18,502 nucleotides of DNA from Chloroflexi bacterium RBG_13_53_26 (GTDB lineage: Bacteria > Chloroflexota > Dehalococcoidia > UBA2247 > RBG-13-53-26), in contig MGMW01000058.1 in NCBI GenBank assembly GCA_001795035.1, positions 1 to 18,502 on the forward strand, given 5' to 3'. How positions within the stretch are numbered: position 1 is the first letter of the stretch; every line of letters starts with the position of its first letter. The translations under genes and the position numbers were made by a program. Below the pieces are notes generated by a model. That model worked only from the letters and a program-made list of their open reading frames with translations, ran no database searches and had not been told where the DNA came from. Below, piece after piece: positions 6,935-14,156 of the stretch.

Positions 6935-7922
6935 ATTTCGAACCCTCCGGGTTAGCGATTTCCTTGGCAGAAGTCCCCTCTTTGCCCTTCGGAGATTCAT
7001 CTGCTCTTGTGTCTGACTTCTTCCCACCCTTGAGACGATCGAAGATGTCTCCAAGCAGGCCAAAGCCTCCAGAAACCTTGGGGCTTTGCGGGCTGCTATA
7101 AGTCTGGGACGGCATTACCGATCCTGCCTTACCTTTATCGGCCTTAGTCGTTTTCAACTCTGCGGTTTGCTTTGCCGGTGCCCGCGTGAACAGGTTCCCC
7201 CAGCCGAAAATGAAGTACTGGATGACAATGCTGGCGATACCCGAGGCGACAAAGTATATCCCCAGTCCGGAAGGCAGAGTCAAGGTGATGAAAGCAAACA
7301 TCAGAGGCATCATTATCTGCATCATAGACGACATTGATTGCTGCTGGGGATCTGTGCTGGGCTGGGTGATCATCTTCTGGGACACCCACATGCTCGCCGC
7401 CACCAGAATCGGCAGCACGTAGTAGGGATCAGGATCAGCCAGATTGAGCCAGAGGAACTGCCCCGACACAGGCAACGCCTCGGTCACCACAGACCATGAG
7501 TAGAGGTACTGGGACAGTCCCAGGAAATCCTGAGGGGTCACCGCCATGGCCTGGATAATGGCCCGATACAGACCAAAGAAGATCGGCATCTGGATGATCA
7601 ATGACAGTATCATCGGAGACGAGAGGCAGCCCAGAGGACTGATCCCGGCCTCCTTATAAAGCTTCATCGTCTCCTGCTGCAGCTTCTGCGGGTTTTTGGC
7701 GAACTTTTTTTTCAGCTGCTCCAATTTGGGCTTTATGGTGTTCATCGACTCCGTCATCTTCTTGGAGGTTTTGAGCTGTTTCACCGTCAGCGGCATCATT
7801 ATGACACGGACGATAATAGTGAGGGCTATGATGGCCAGGCCAAAGCTGCTGAAAAGCACGCTGGATAAGAGTATGAGGAAGTTCAATATGGGGTTGAGAA
7901 AAAGCAGGTTAAAGATATCCAA
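6900..7922 (-). CDS. yidC: Membrane protein insertase YidC/Oxa1 family
   Basis: A 340-residue insertase that helps fold and insert proteins into the cytoplasmic membrane, with or without SecYEG. The first core helix carries the conserved arginine (ALTIIVRVIMMPLTVKQL), followed by a charged cytoplasmic hairpin (KLEQLKKKFAKNPQKLQQE), then SPLGCLSSPMILSLIIQMPI and further helices near residues 170-240. No large periplasmic domain precedes the first helix, unlike proteobacterial YidC. The roughly 90-residue tail is hydrophilic and basic (KSDTRADESPKGKEG), as in YidC forms that touch the ribosome. The start is TTG 7922, nine bases after the propeller gene stop, with a weak GAAGAA before it, so translation may depend on coupling. 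The 3' end overlaps jag. Confidence 0.95.
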   Translation of the reverse strand: MDIFNLLFLNPILNFLILLSSVLFSSFGLAIIALTIIVRVIMMPLTVKQLKTSKKMTESMNTIKPKLEQLKKKFAKNPQKLQQETMKLYKEAGISPLGCLSSPMILSLIIQMPIFFGLYRAIIQAMAVTPQDFLGLSQYLYSWSVVTEALPVSGQFLWLNLADPDPYYVLPILVAASMWVSQKMITQPSTDPQQQSMSSMMQIMMPLMFAFITLTLPSGLGIYFVASGIASIVIQYFIFGWGNLFTRAPAKQTAELKTTKADKGKAGSVMPSQTYSSPQSPKVSGGFGLLGDIFDRLKGGKKSDTRADESPKGKEGTSAKEIANPEGSKYGKPGSKRKDG

Positions 7923-7931
7923 GGCTATTCT

Positions 7932-9155
7932 TCACTCACTGATACTGTCAGTTCGATAGCTCCAAACGACTTCCTTTGTTGCCACCCTGAGGGCATAAAG
8001 TATGTGCTCACCATTCTGCGCATGAACGTAGACTATTCCATTGTCCAGATCAGGATAGAGGGGAGCGAAAATCGGCGCCTCAAATGAGTGCAGTATCTCC
8101 GCTTCTGCATTCTTGTCTTCAGGATCGACGGCATACACATTGCCATCCTGCGACCCTACTATGATGCGTCCTTCCAGCAGAACCGGCGGGGCATAGACCA
8201 TACCTTCAGTCTCATATTCGCGGATTTTCTCCAAACTTGCGGCATCCAGAACATAGACCTTGTGGTCAAGGCACCCCACCCAGATCTCACCGTTGTAGGT
8301 CAGTGCCTGGGTCCAGAACCAGTTGCCTGCTCCGTCAAAGACATGCGCTGCCTGCTTCTCTGGAGCTGCCTCACCCTCTGGTCTTGCCACAGCTTCAAGC
8401 CGCTCATCTTCTGTCGCCGCATTAATGGCATAGAACTTGTGATCGCAGGCCCCGATGTACACAGTGCTATCAACCACCAGAGGGGTGGACATGATGGCAC
8501 CATCAGCCTCAAAATGCCATATCTCTTTGCCAGTCTCAGCATCCAAGGCATAAAGTTTGTGGTCGGCAGATCCGATGTATACCACGCCATCGCTAATCAC
8601 AGGGTCAGACCAGATCTTGTCCCCTGTCTTGAACAACCATTTCTCTTTGAGGTCAAGAGAAAGAGCATAAAGTTTGCCATTGGCGCTGCCCACATAGAGC
8701 GTGTCTTCATCTACCACTGGACTGCCGGCAATGGCACCGCCCGTTTCAAATGGATCGCTCATGGCACCGTTCTCGATCACGATGTAAAGGACACTGCCAT
8801 CATATGTCCCCACATAAAGCTTGCCGTCTTTGACCACCGGTGTACCATACATGGACATGGGTTGCGAAACTCGCCCGCAGTTCAGGAATCCGCCTCCTCC
8901 CGTATCAGCTCCCACGTCTTTCGGAGACCACTGAAGCGGTTCTTCATCACCGCCGTCAAGGATAGCACTGATATCTACAGCGACAACCTTGCCGTCAATA
9001 GTACCAACATACAGGACATTGCCATCAACCACTGGCCCGGACCATCCTCTGCTGGGGGCCGCAGTGCAAGCCAGCATGGTGACAGCACTCAAAAGGAGCA
9101 AAGTGATGAGGACTAGCTTGCCTAGTCTTAAACTCTTCTTGATCTTGGAGAGCAT
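7932..9155 (-). CDS. PQQ-type beta-propeller lipoprotein (BamB-like)
   Basis: A 407-residue predicted lipoprotein. A basic N-terminus and hydrophobic stretch (LVLITLLLLSAV) end in TMLAC, a lipobox-like site with Cys30. After it run at least six repeats of the pattern VxxGxLYVGxxDGKxYAxDxxTG; the clearest are YALDAETGKEIWHF, TLYVGSANGKLYAL, VYIGACDHKFYAI and VYVLDAASLEKIREYE. These are PQQ/quinoprotein-type propeller blades, but no catalytic acid or cofactor residues mark it as a dehydrogenase. The mature protein would be anchored outside the membrane, as BamB is. The repeats leave an imprint in the DNA as similar segments about 120 bases apart. It is cotranscribed between yidD (37-base gap) and yidC (9-base gap), which suggests a role with membrane insertion; this is inference. 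Dehydrogenase or mere binding scaffold remain alternatives. Confidence 0.87.
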   Translation of the reverse strand: MLSKIKKSLRLGKLVLITLLLLSAVTMLACTAAPSRGWSGPVVDGNVLYVGTIDGKVVAVDISAILDGGDEEPLQWSPKDVGADTGGGGFLNCGRVSQPMSMYGTPVVKDGKLYVGTYDGSVLYIVIENGAMSDPFETGGAIAGSPVVDEDTLYVGSANGKLYALSLDLKEKWLFKTGDKIWSDPVISDGVVYIGSADHKLYALDAETGKEIWHFEADGAIMSTPLVVDSTVYIGACDHKFYAINAATEDERLEAVARPEGEAAPEKQAAHVFDGAGNWFWTQALTYNGEIWVGCLDHKVYVLDAASLEKIREYETEGMVYAPPVLLEGRIIVGSQDGNVYAVDPEDKNAEAEILHSFEAPIFAPLYPDLDNGIVYVHAQNGEHILYALRVATKEVVWSYRTDSISE

Positions 9156-9192
9156 ATTCTACAGCTTCTTTACAACTAACGCAGGCAATCCG

Positions 9193-9402
9193 CTATGGCA
9201 CGGGGTCAAAACCTCCAGGACAAAACGGATTGCAGCGAAGAATTCTCTTCATGCCTAGCCAAATACCTCTAAGAAACCCATGTTTTTCGATCGCTTCATA
9301 CGTATAGTGAGAACAGGACGGCGTGAAACGGCAGACGGAAGGCAAAACCCTCGACCATGTCCCTTGATAGAATCGAATGAGTCCCAGACCGATTCTCTTC
9401 AC
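9193..9402 (-). CDS. yidD: Membrane protein insertion efficiency factor YidD
   Basis: A 69-residue protein with the full family signature: CRFTPSCSHYTYEAIEKHG near residues 24-42 and RILRCNPFCPGGFDPVP at the end. YidD is a small amphipathic inner-membrane-associated protein that improves YidC-dependent insertion. The three cysteine sites (CRF, SCS, RCNPFC) are intact. It starts at GTG 9402, four bases after the rnpA stop codon, so it is in the same operon and probably translationally coupled. The order rpmH-rnpA-yidD is classical. Confidence 0.96.
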   Translation of the reverse strand: MKRIGLGLIRFYQGTWSRVLPSVCRFTPSCSHYTYEAIEKHGFLRGIWLGMKRILRCNPFCPGGFDPVP

Positions 9403-9406
9403 TGGC

Positions 9407-9736
9407 CTATCCTATCAGCCTTGCCCGCTGCGCTAGATCATCCATGGCACGCCTGATCTCATGATAGTCTCCCGTGGAAGCTCCGGCGCGTGCCACGAAT
9501 ACCACATCCCAGCCTGGTTTCCAGGAACTCAACCGCACACTCTCCCGAAGTACTCTCTTCACCCTGTTGCGCACCACTGCCTTCCCTATTCTCTTGCTCA
9601 CCGAGAATCCAAATCTGCTCAATTCCAATCCGTTTGGGACAGCCCTCAACACCAGTAATCTGTTGGCCCAGGACTTGCCCTGACCATAGACGGTGACATA
9701 TTGGCTATTCTCGGTAAGACGTTGTTCCCTTCTCAT
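9407..9736 (-). CDS. rnpA: Ribonuclease P protein component
   Basis: A 109-residue basic protein. It carries the RnpA signature RNRVKRVLRE (within SKRIGKAVVRNRVKRVLRES), preceded by RFGFSVSKR and followed by DVVFVARAG. It binds the catalytic RNA of RNase P and helps 5' maturation of tRNA. The open frame extends to TTG 9742 and GTG 9739, but ATG 9736 gives MRREQRLTENSQYV, the normal N-terminus for this family, so I start there. No clear ribosome binding site is seen. It follows rpmH by 35 bases and precedes yidD by four. Confidence 0.95.
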   Translation of the reverse strand: MRREQRLTENSQYVTVYGQGKSWANRLLVLRAVPNGLELSRFGFSVSKRIGKAVVRNRVKRVLRESVRLSSWKPGWDVVFVARAGASTGDYHEIRRAMDDLAQRARLIG

Positions 9737-9771
9737 CACCAAATGCTGTCTGGAGGGAAGGGATAGAGGCT

Positions 9772-9909
9772 CTACACTGTCAGTCTATAGCGCCCCTTAA
9801 GTCTTCTGGCCTTCAGTACCCCCCGCCCACCCCGAGTGCTCATTCGGGCTCTGAACCCATGTACTCTCTTTCGATGGAGTCTCTTGGGCTGATATGTTCT
9901 CTTTGGCAT
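9772..9909 (-). CDS. rpmH: Large ribosomal subunit protein bL34
   Basis: A 45-residue, very basic protein. Reading the minus strand from ATG 9909 gives MPKRTYQPKRLHRKRVHGFR, then ARMSTRGGRGVLKARRLKGR and YRLTV before TAG at 9774-9772. This is the standard bL34 sequence, with the MPKRTYQP start and the GFRARM..GGR.VL..RR.KGR core. It is part of the 50S subunit near the exit-tunnel region. GGAG lies about ten bases before the ATG, and a near-consensus promoter lies just upstream. It heads the rpmH-rnpA-yidD-propeller-yidC-jag operon. Confidence 0.97.
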   Translation of the reverse strand: MPKRTYQPKRLHRKRVHGFRARMSTRGGRGVLKARRLKGRYRLTV

Positions 9910-9934
9910 TCCAGTCGTTCTCCAATAGCGCCTT

Positions 9935-9963
9935 ATGATACAGGCTTTCCTACATCAAGTCAA
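9935..9963 (-). promoter_or_regulatory. Strong sigma-70-type promoter of the rpmH operon
   Basis: On the minus strand TTGACT (9963-9958), exactly 17 bases and TATCAT (9940-9935) form a near-consensus promoter. Transcription would begin near 9928, giving a leader of about 20 bases that contains the rpmH ribosome binding site. No other promoter of comparable quality is seen inside the operon. Confidence 0.85.
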
Positions 9964-9967
9964 GGAA

Positions 9968-10005
9968 AACCAGGCCCAGGGAAAACGGGGCCCAGTGCCC
10001 TGGTT
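9968..10005. promoter_or_regulatory. G/C-rich hairpin between rpmH and purC promoters
   Basis: AACCAGG (9968-9974) is exactly complementary to CCTGGTT (9999-10005). The interior holds CCC and GGG blocks that could extend the stem or form an alternative CCAGGG/CCCTGG pairing. It sits immediately upstream of the rpmH -35 and overlaps the putative purC -35, in the space between two divergent operons. It could be a protein-binding dyad; no T-run supports termination. Confidence 0.3.
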
Positions 10006-10032
10006 GCCACAGAAACGAGGCTGTGTTAAACT
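10004..10032 (+). promoter_or_regulatory. Putative purC promoter
   Basis: TTGCCA (10004-10009), a 17-base spacer and TAAACT (10027-10032) give five and four consensus matches. Transcription from near 10039 would leave about 50 bases of leader and exclude the upstream GTG at 10023 as a start, which supports ATG 10092 for purC. Confidence 0.4.
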
Positions 10033-10091
10033 TCCATTCTGGTCACGGCTATTTGAATACCGTAATTGCGACTTCCCGTGGTGACATCCTG

Positions 10092-10988
10092 ATGAGCGTA
10101 GTACTGGAAACCAACCTGCCGATCACTCTGCTCCACCGGGGCAAGGTGCGGGACAACTATGAACTGGGTGACAAGCTCCTTATCGTAGCCAGCGATCGCA
10201 TCTCTGCCTTCGATGTGGTCTTACCCTGTGCTATTCCTGACAAGGGCGTAGTACTCAATCTCCTTTCTGCCTTCTGGTTCGGGAAGACTGCCCATCTTCT
10301 GCCCAACCATCTTATAGAGGTGGTCAAGCATACCGCCCAACTCAACGCCTATCATCCCGACAGACATATCTATCCCCCATTCCTGGCAAATCGTTCCATG
10401 ATTGTTAGAAGAGCGAAGCGATTTCCTGTCGAGTGCGTTGTCAGGGGATATCTGTCCGGATCAGCTTGGGCGGAATATGCCTCAAACAGCACCATCCACG
10501 GCATCCCAGCACGTCCCGGCATGAAAGAATCAGAGCGCCTGGCACAACCGTTATTTACCCCCACTACCAAGGCCGATAGTGGGCATGACCAGCCCCTCTC
10601 CGTGAGTGATCTGATGCAATCGGTGGGGGAATCGATGGCTGAAGAACTCAAAGAGAAGACTCTGGCCATCTACAGCTTTGCTGAGGAATATGCAAGCACC
10701 AGAGGCATCATAATAGCCGACACCAAGATGGAGTTTGGGCTTGTAGATAACCAGCTTACCCTGATTGATGAGTTGCTCACGCCCGATTCCAGCCGCTTCT
10801 GGGACTTGAATAGTTATGAACCTGGCAGACCACAGCCCAGCTTCGATAAGCAGATGGTCCGAGACTGGCTGACAGCTTCGGGATGGAACAGGGAGCCACC
10901 TGCGCCCATGCTCCCTGATGACCTGATTAAGAGGACTTCTGAGAGATACCGCGAGGTCTATCGAAGATTGACCGGCGATACTCTGTAG
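10092..10988 (+). CDS. purC: Phosphoribosylaminoimidazole-succinocarboxamide synthase (SAICAR synthetase)
   Basis: A 298-residue enzyme of purine synthesis that joins aspartate to CAIR using ATP. Family motifs are HRGKVRDNYELGDKLLIVA (ATP-binding glycine-rich start), SDRISAFDVVLP, VECVVRGYLSGSAWAEY, LFTPTTKAD followed by GHD, and IIIADTKMEFG with LIDELLTPDSSRFW. The open frame reaches GTG 10023, but the family begins at about MSVVLETNLP, so ATG 10092 is preferred; the ribosome binding site there is weak. Length and motifs fit the roughly 300-residue form of the family. purS follows 15 bases later, so the two form a purine operon transcribed divergently from rpmH. Confidence 0.95.
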   Translation: MSVVLETNLPITLLHRGKVRDNYELGDKLLIVASDRISAFDVVLPCAIPDKGVVLNLLSAFWFGKTAHLLPNHLIEVVKHTAQLNAYHPDRHIYPPFLANRSMIVRRAKRFPVECVVRGYLSGSAWAEYASNSTIHGIPARPGMKESERLAQPLFTPTTKADSGHDQPLSVSDLMQSVGESMAEELKEKTLAIYSFAEEYASTRGIIIADTKMEFGLVDNQLTLIDELLTPDSSRFWDLNSYEPGRPQPSFDKQMVRDWLTASGWNREPPAPMLPDDLIKRTSERYREVYRRLTGDTL

Positions 10989-11003
10989 GGGGATGACAAA
11001 TTG

Positions 11004-11267
11004 ATGTATCTAGCTAAAGTCTACGTTACGCTCAAACCTACTGTTAATGACCCGCAGGGCCTCACTATCAGAGGAGCGCTTCACGATCTTGGTTTTCAGA
11101 ATGTGACCAGCGTGCGGGCGGGCAAATATATGGAACTGAAGTTGGATGGACCGAATCCGGCTGAGGCCAAGGCTCAGTTGAACGAAATGTGCCGCCAACT
11201 CCTGGCCAATCCAGTAATAGAGAACTTCCGGTTTGAACTGGAAGAAATCTCGGCCAACCCGGAATAA
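11004..11267 (+). CDS. purS: Phosphoribosylformylglycinamidine synthase subunit PurS
   Basis: An 87-residue protein with the PurS pattern: YLAKVYVTLKPTVNDPQG at the start, then IRGALHDLGF, VTSVRAGKYMELKLDG and ANPVIENFRFEL. PurS is the small dimeric subunit that links PurL (synthetase) and PurQ (glutaminase) in the FGAM synthase complex of Gram-positive-type and archaeal systems. The start is ATG 11004 or the TTG three bases earlier, with AGGGGG just upstream and overlapping the purC stop. The expected purQ and purL do not follow; the next gene is convergent and unrelated, so the partner subunits must be encoded elsewhere. Confidence 0.93.
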   Translation: MYLAKVYVTLKPTVNDPQGLTIRGALHDLGFQNVTSVRAGKYMELKLDGPNPAEAKAQLNEMCRQLLANPVIENFRFELEEISANPE

Positions 11268-11319
11268 CCCTGCTGCCCTCACCGATTTCGCACCCACGGA
11301 CATCACAAGGGTATCTGCC

Positions 11320-12849
11320 CTATGCTTCATTGCCCCGTATACCAGTCAGCATCCCTGGGTGAGTTCTGTCGAAATCAATCAGCCTCCGTATGGCTCTGGC
11401 CGCTCCTCTCATGGATAGAAACAGAGGAAATCCGGCTTCGATGCAGAGCTGCTGAGTTTTCAGGGAGGGCCGCCATGAGTCCTCATTAGCTATGAAGTGA
11501 ATCACCGTGGCCGCAGGCAAACGCCGCCCTTTACCAGCCATAATCATCGGCCCTGCCCCAGTGGCTATTGCCCATTCACGTATGATTCCAGGGAGTGAGT
11601 CAATAGAGTAGTGAAGTATCAGGAAATCCAGCTCGGGCCAATCCTCCAGGGCCGCCATGAAATCACCCATACCCTTGTCCCCTCTAGGGAATCTCATCTC
11701 TTGAAGGGCTTCCTCCCACCGCGACAAATCGCCAGCTCTGTCAAGCAGCCGTACCTGCTCAATTCCCATCAAAGGTGCGGCATCAATGGGGTTGCGAAGC
11801 ATGCTGCCAGCCAGGGGAACAAGTCCCTTGAAACACTCTCTTATATCTGGTGGAATAGGTGGCAACCTGAAGCCGACCCTCTCCATCTCATCTGTAGCCA
11901 GAAGACTGGCACCACCCCCATTACCCACAGCACAAGCATTGAATCCCCGCGGTGGTACCATGCGCAGCAATGCCACCAGCATATCAACCATTTCATCCAC
12001 ACTGTGAACCTTGATAGCGCCAACCTGCTTCAGCAGGCCGTCCCAGGCGGCATCTGACCCGGCAAGAGCGCCGGTATGAGAAGAGGCAGCCCTGGCACCG
12101 CCGGAAGTATATCCTCCTTTGTATACCACTATCGGTTTCAGAGAGGCTGCTCTGGCAAGCACCTTCCGTAGGCGCTCTCCATCGGCAGTACCCTCAATAT
12201 ATGCGGCAATCACCTTGGTTTCAGGATCATCAGCCAGATAGTCTAGAAGGTCACACTCATTGATATCGCAGGCGTTACCGTAGCTGACGGCTTTGCTGAA
12301 GCGAAGACCCCGCACCACAGCGCTGCGAATGATGTAGGTGGCATTGCTGCCGCTTTGAGCGATGAGGCCAACTGGACCACCTTCCAGGGGATAGTTAATG
12401 CAGAAGCTTACCTTTGTTGAGGGACAGTAGATGCCCATGCAGTTGGGCCCCAGGATACGGATGTTGTGACGACGGGCGATTTCCAGAAGCCTCCTTTGTA
12501 GTTCAACGCCTTCCGGCTCACCCGTCTCAGCAAATCCGGCAGTGTAAAGCTGGAATATCCTCGCTCCAACCTCAGCGCACTCATCAAGAACCTGTGGGGT
12601 CTCCCGTGCCGGAATACATGATATGACATGATCCACCGGCCCGGGGACATCTCTCAGTCGCCGATACACAGGCAACCCCACGATCTCACCACCCCTGGGA
12701 TTGATGGGGTATATCTTCCCCTGGTACCCCATCTTCAACAATGGCTCGATATAGAACTCGTTGATAAACCATCGCATCGGATCAGTAGAGGCACCGACAA
12801 CGGCAATCGATTGTGGGCGGAATATGTATTCCAGATGTGGAGGGCTCAT
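11320..12849 (-). CDS. ADP-forming acyl-CoA synthetase alpha subunit (CoA-binding / succinyl-CoA-ligase-like)
   Basis: A 509-residue protein of the NDP-forming acyl-CoA synthetase superfamily, which makes ATP (or GTP) from acyl-CoA and ADP through a phosphohistidine. The N-terminal CoA-binding Rossmann domain has SIAVVGASTDPMRWF and GKIYPINPRGGEIVGLPVY. Next comes ILGPNCMGIY and the ligase domain with GLIAQSGSNATY and SYGNACDINECDLLDYLADD. The phospho-accepting histidine is in SSHTGALAGSD (H258). The C-terminal 200 residues form another flavodoxin-like ligase domain (ACAVGNGGGASLLATDEMER). The ATP-grasp beta domain is missing and no beta-subunit gene lies nearby, so it either pairs with one elsewhere or has a different role. 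ATG 12849 has only a weak ribosome binding site. The substrate is unknown; the name acetate-CoA ligase would be over-specific. Confidence 0.9.
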   Translation of the reverse strand: MSPPHLEYIFRPQSIAVVGASTDPMRWFINEFYIEPLLKMGYQGKIYPINPRGGEIVGLPVYRRLRDVPGPVDHVISCIPARETPQVLDECAEVGARIFQLYTAGFAETGEPEGVELQRRLLEIARRHNIRILGPNCMGIYCPSTKVSFCINYPLEGGPVGLIAQSGSNATYIIRSAVVRGLRFSKAVSYGNACDINECDLLDYLADDPETKVIAAYIEGTADGERLRKVLARAASLKPIVVYKGGYTSGGARAASSHTGALAGSDAAWDGLLKQVGAIKVHSVDEMVDMLVALLRMVPPRGFNACAVGNGGGASLLATDEMERVGFRLPPIPPDIRECFKGLVPLAGSMLRNPIDAAPLMGIEQVRLLDRAGDLSRWEEALQEMRFPRGDKGMGDFMAALEDWPELDFLILHYSIDSLPGIIREWAIATGAGPMIMAGKGRRLPAATVIHFIANEDSWRPSLKTQQLCIEAGFPLFLSMRGAARAIRRLIDFDRTHPGMLTGIRGNEA

Positions 12850-13067
12850 CTCGTCGATTCTAAGTTCCCGTCAATTACTAGGAAGCCTCCAACATCTGGC
12901 ATCGAGGTATCGCTGGTTGCACTGTTCTTCATTATGTCAAGCAGCCAGATTTGCTGCGGAAGTTCTTGAAATCCCAATACAGGCATGTCCAATTCTGTTC
13001 CCAAAATCTGCTTGTCGTCTAACCCAGAACAAATTCTAGCGCTTGTCTCTCCGAATGTCCAAACCAA
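12846..13067 (-). CDS. Possible 73-residue ORF between holA and the acyl-CoA synthetase gene (doubtful)
   Basis: This minus-strand frame fills the 228-bp gap between holA and the synthetase gene. It would start at TTG 13067, ten bases after the holA stop and right behind AAGGATGA. It ends with a TGA that overlaps the synthetase ATG (ATGA). The peptide has no signal, membrane helix or domain that I recognise (MPVLGFQELPQQIWLLDIM in the middle). The coupling-type spacing argues for translation; the rare start, too-close ribosome binding site and lack of any family argue against it. Confidence 0.2.
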   Translation of the reverse strand: MVWTFGETSARICSGLDDKQILGTELDMPVLGFQELPQQIWLLDIMKNSATSDTSMPDVGGFLVIDGNLESTR

Positions 13068-13077
13068 TCATCCTTGC

Positions 13078-14076
13078 TCAGACTGACGCCTTCTTCGAGT
13101 GCACCTGGCAGCATAACTCCGCAACCAGAAGATCGAGACCAAGCTCATCTTTCCACTTTCCCGTCTTGATGGCCGTATCCGTTTCCAATAGCTTCTCATA
13201 AAGTCTCACCAGACGCGACATCGAGTAGCCAGCACTTTGTTGCACAAGCTTCTCAATCGGATACTTGGGAGATACGCCTAGCTGCTCTCGCCTCTTCGCC
13301 AGAGAAACCCCCTGGGCACTCAGCTCGACTGCCTGAACCATTAAGCGAAGCTGCCGTGTCAGCATGACCAGCAGGTATGGAGGAGTCATACCTTCAGTCA
13401 ATGATTGGTGCATCAGTCTCATGGCTACCGAAACCCTTCGCTCTACGATAGCGTCGATCATGGGGAACACCGAGGCCTCTCTGACATAGCTGGTTACCTG
13501 CCGTACATCTTCTGCCTCGATACGTCTTCCATAAGCATAAAGGCATAGCTTGTCGATTTCGTTTGCCAGTATCCCTAAGTCCTCACCACCCAGCTCTGTA
13601 AGAAGTCGCATCGCCTGGGGCGACAGATCCCCACCACACTTTGCCACCCGTGAGCTTATCCATTGCTGCAATTTCGAACCTTTCAAGGGCGCGAAGTGCC
13701 ACACCTCCGAAATCGGGACAAGATTCTTGTACAGCGGATTGTTCCCAGCCACTTCGCCATCGATCAATACAAGCACATTACTGGGCGGCATGTTGAGAGC
13801 ACCGTCACCCAACTTCTTCCATTCCTCGAAATCAGGAGAACGTCCGCCTGTCTTCTGTTCAAAACGACCCAGCATTCCCTCCACAATCACCAGCCGATTC
13901 GCTGCTAGAAAGGGAGGAGTATTGCAGGCATTCAGAAGCTGAGGCAAGGTCAGGTGCCGACCGTCGAAAACAGTCGTATTGAGAGCCAGCGATTCTTCAT
14001 CGCCCCACCCTCTCTTGAGCTCCGCCAGCTTCTCTCGTAGGGAGAAATCGTCAGCACCAATCAGGATGTATATCAA
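13078..14076 (-). CDS. holA: DNA polymerase III subunit delta
   Basis: A 332-residue clamp-loader subunit that opens the beta sliding clamp. It starts IYILIGADDFSLREKLAELK, the characteristic HolA beginning (YxxxGxDxFL). Then come a Rossmann-like domain with RLVIVEGM and NVLVLIDGEV, the middle domain LLTELGGEDLGILANEIDKL followed by YREASVFPMIDAIV-like sequence (VREASVFPMIDAIVERR), and the C-terminal oligomerisation region with LLVMLTRQLRLM. Length is normal. The start is TTG 14076, with GGGGTGA eight bases before. It is transcribed divergently from the YchF-like gene, 80 bp apart, and is followed on the same strand by the acyl-CoA synthetase subunit. Confidence 0.92.
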   Translation of the reverse strand: MIYILIGADDFSLREKLAELKRGWGDEESLALNTTVFDGRHLTLPQLLNACNTPPFLAANRLVIVEGMLGRFEQKTGGRSPDFEEWKKLGDGALNMPPSNVLVLIDGEVAGNNPLYKNLVPISEVWHFAPLKGSKLQQWISSRVAKCGGDLSPQAMRLLTELGGEDLGILANEIDKLCLYAYGRRIEAEDVRQVTSYVREASVFPMIDAIVERRVSVAMRLMHQSLTEGMTPPYLLVMLTRQLRLMVQAVELSAQGVSLAKRREQLGVSPKYPIEKLVQQSAGYSMSRLVRLYEKLLETDTAIKTGKWKDELGLDLLVAELCCQVHSKKASV

Positions 14077-14094
14077 CGCCAGTTCACCCCAGCC

Positions 14095-14103
14095 ATTCTA
14101 GCA
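14095..14103 (-). promoter_or_regulatory. Putative extended -10 promoter of holA
   Basis: On the minus strand TGCTAGAAT (14103-14095) matches an extended -10 element TGnTAnAAT. No good -35 is visible, as is common for such promoters. Transcription would begin around 14088, a dozen bases before the TTG start of holA. Confidence 0.4.
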
Positions 14104-14156
14104 CAGCCATATCTGGCAAGCTACATCTGACTATGGTAAGCTGGCTCTATCCGGAA

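Noticed and set aside
6935..7063. N-terminal extension of Jag by 43 residues
   Set aside because: The family begins at MESLEVRGKT, GGAGG precedes that ATG, and the extension is only yidC sequence in another frame.
8088..9116. Long plus-strand open frame opposite the propeller gene
   Set aside because: It is the complement of a repeat-rich coding gene; the minus strand carries clear propeller repeats, a lipobox and operon context.
10023..10091. GTG 10023 as purC start
   Set aside because: The 23 extra residues are not part of the family, and a putative promoter overlaps this point.
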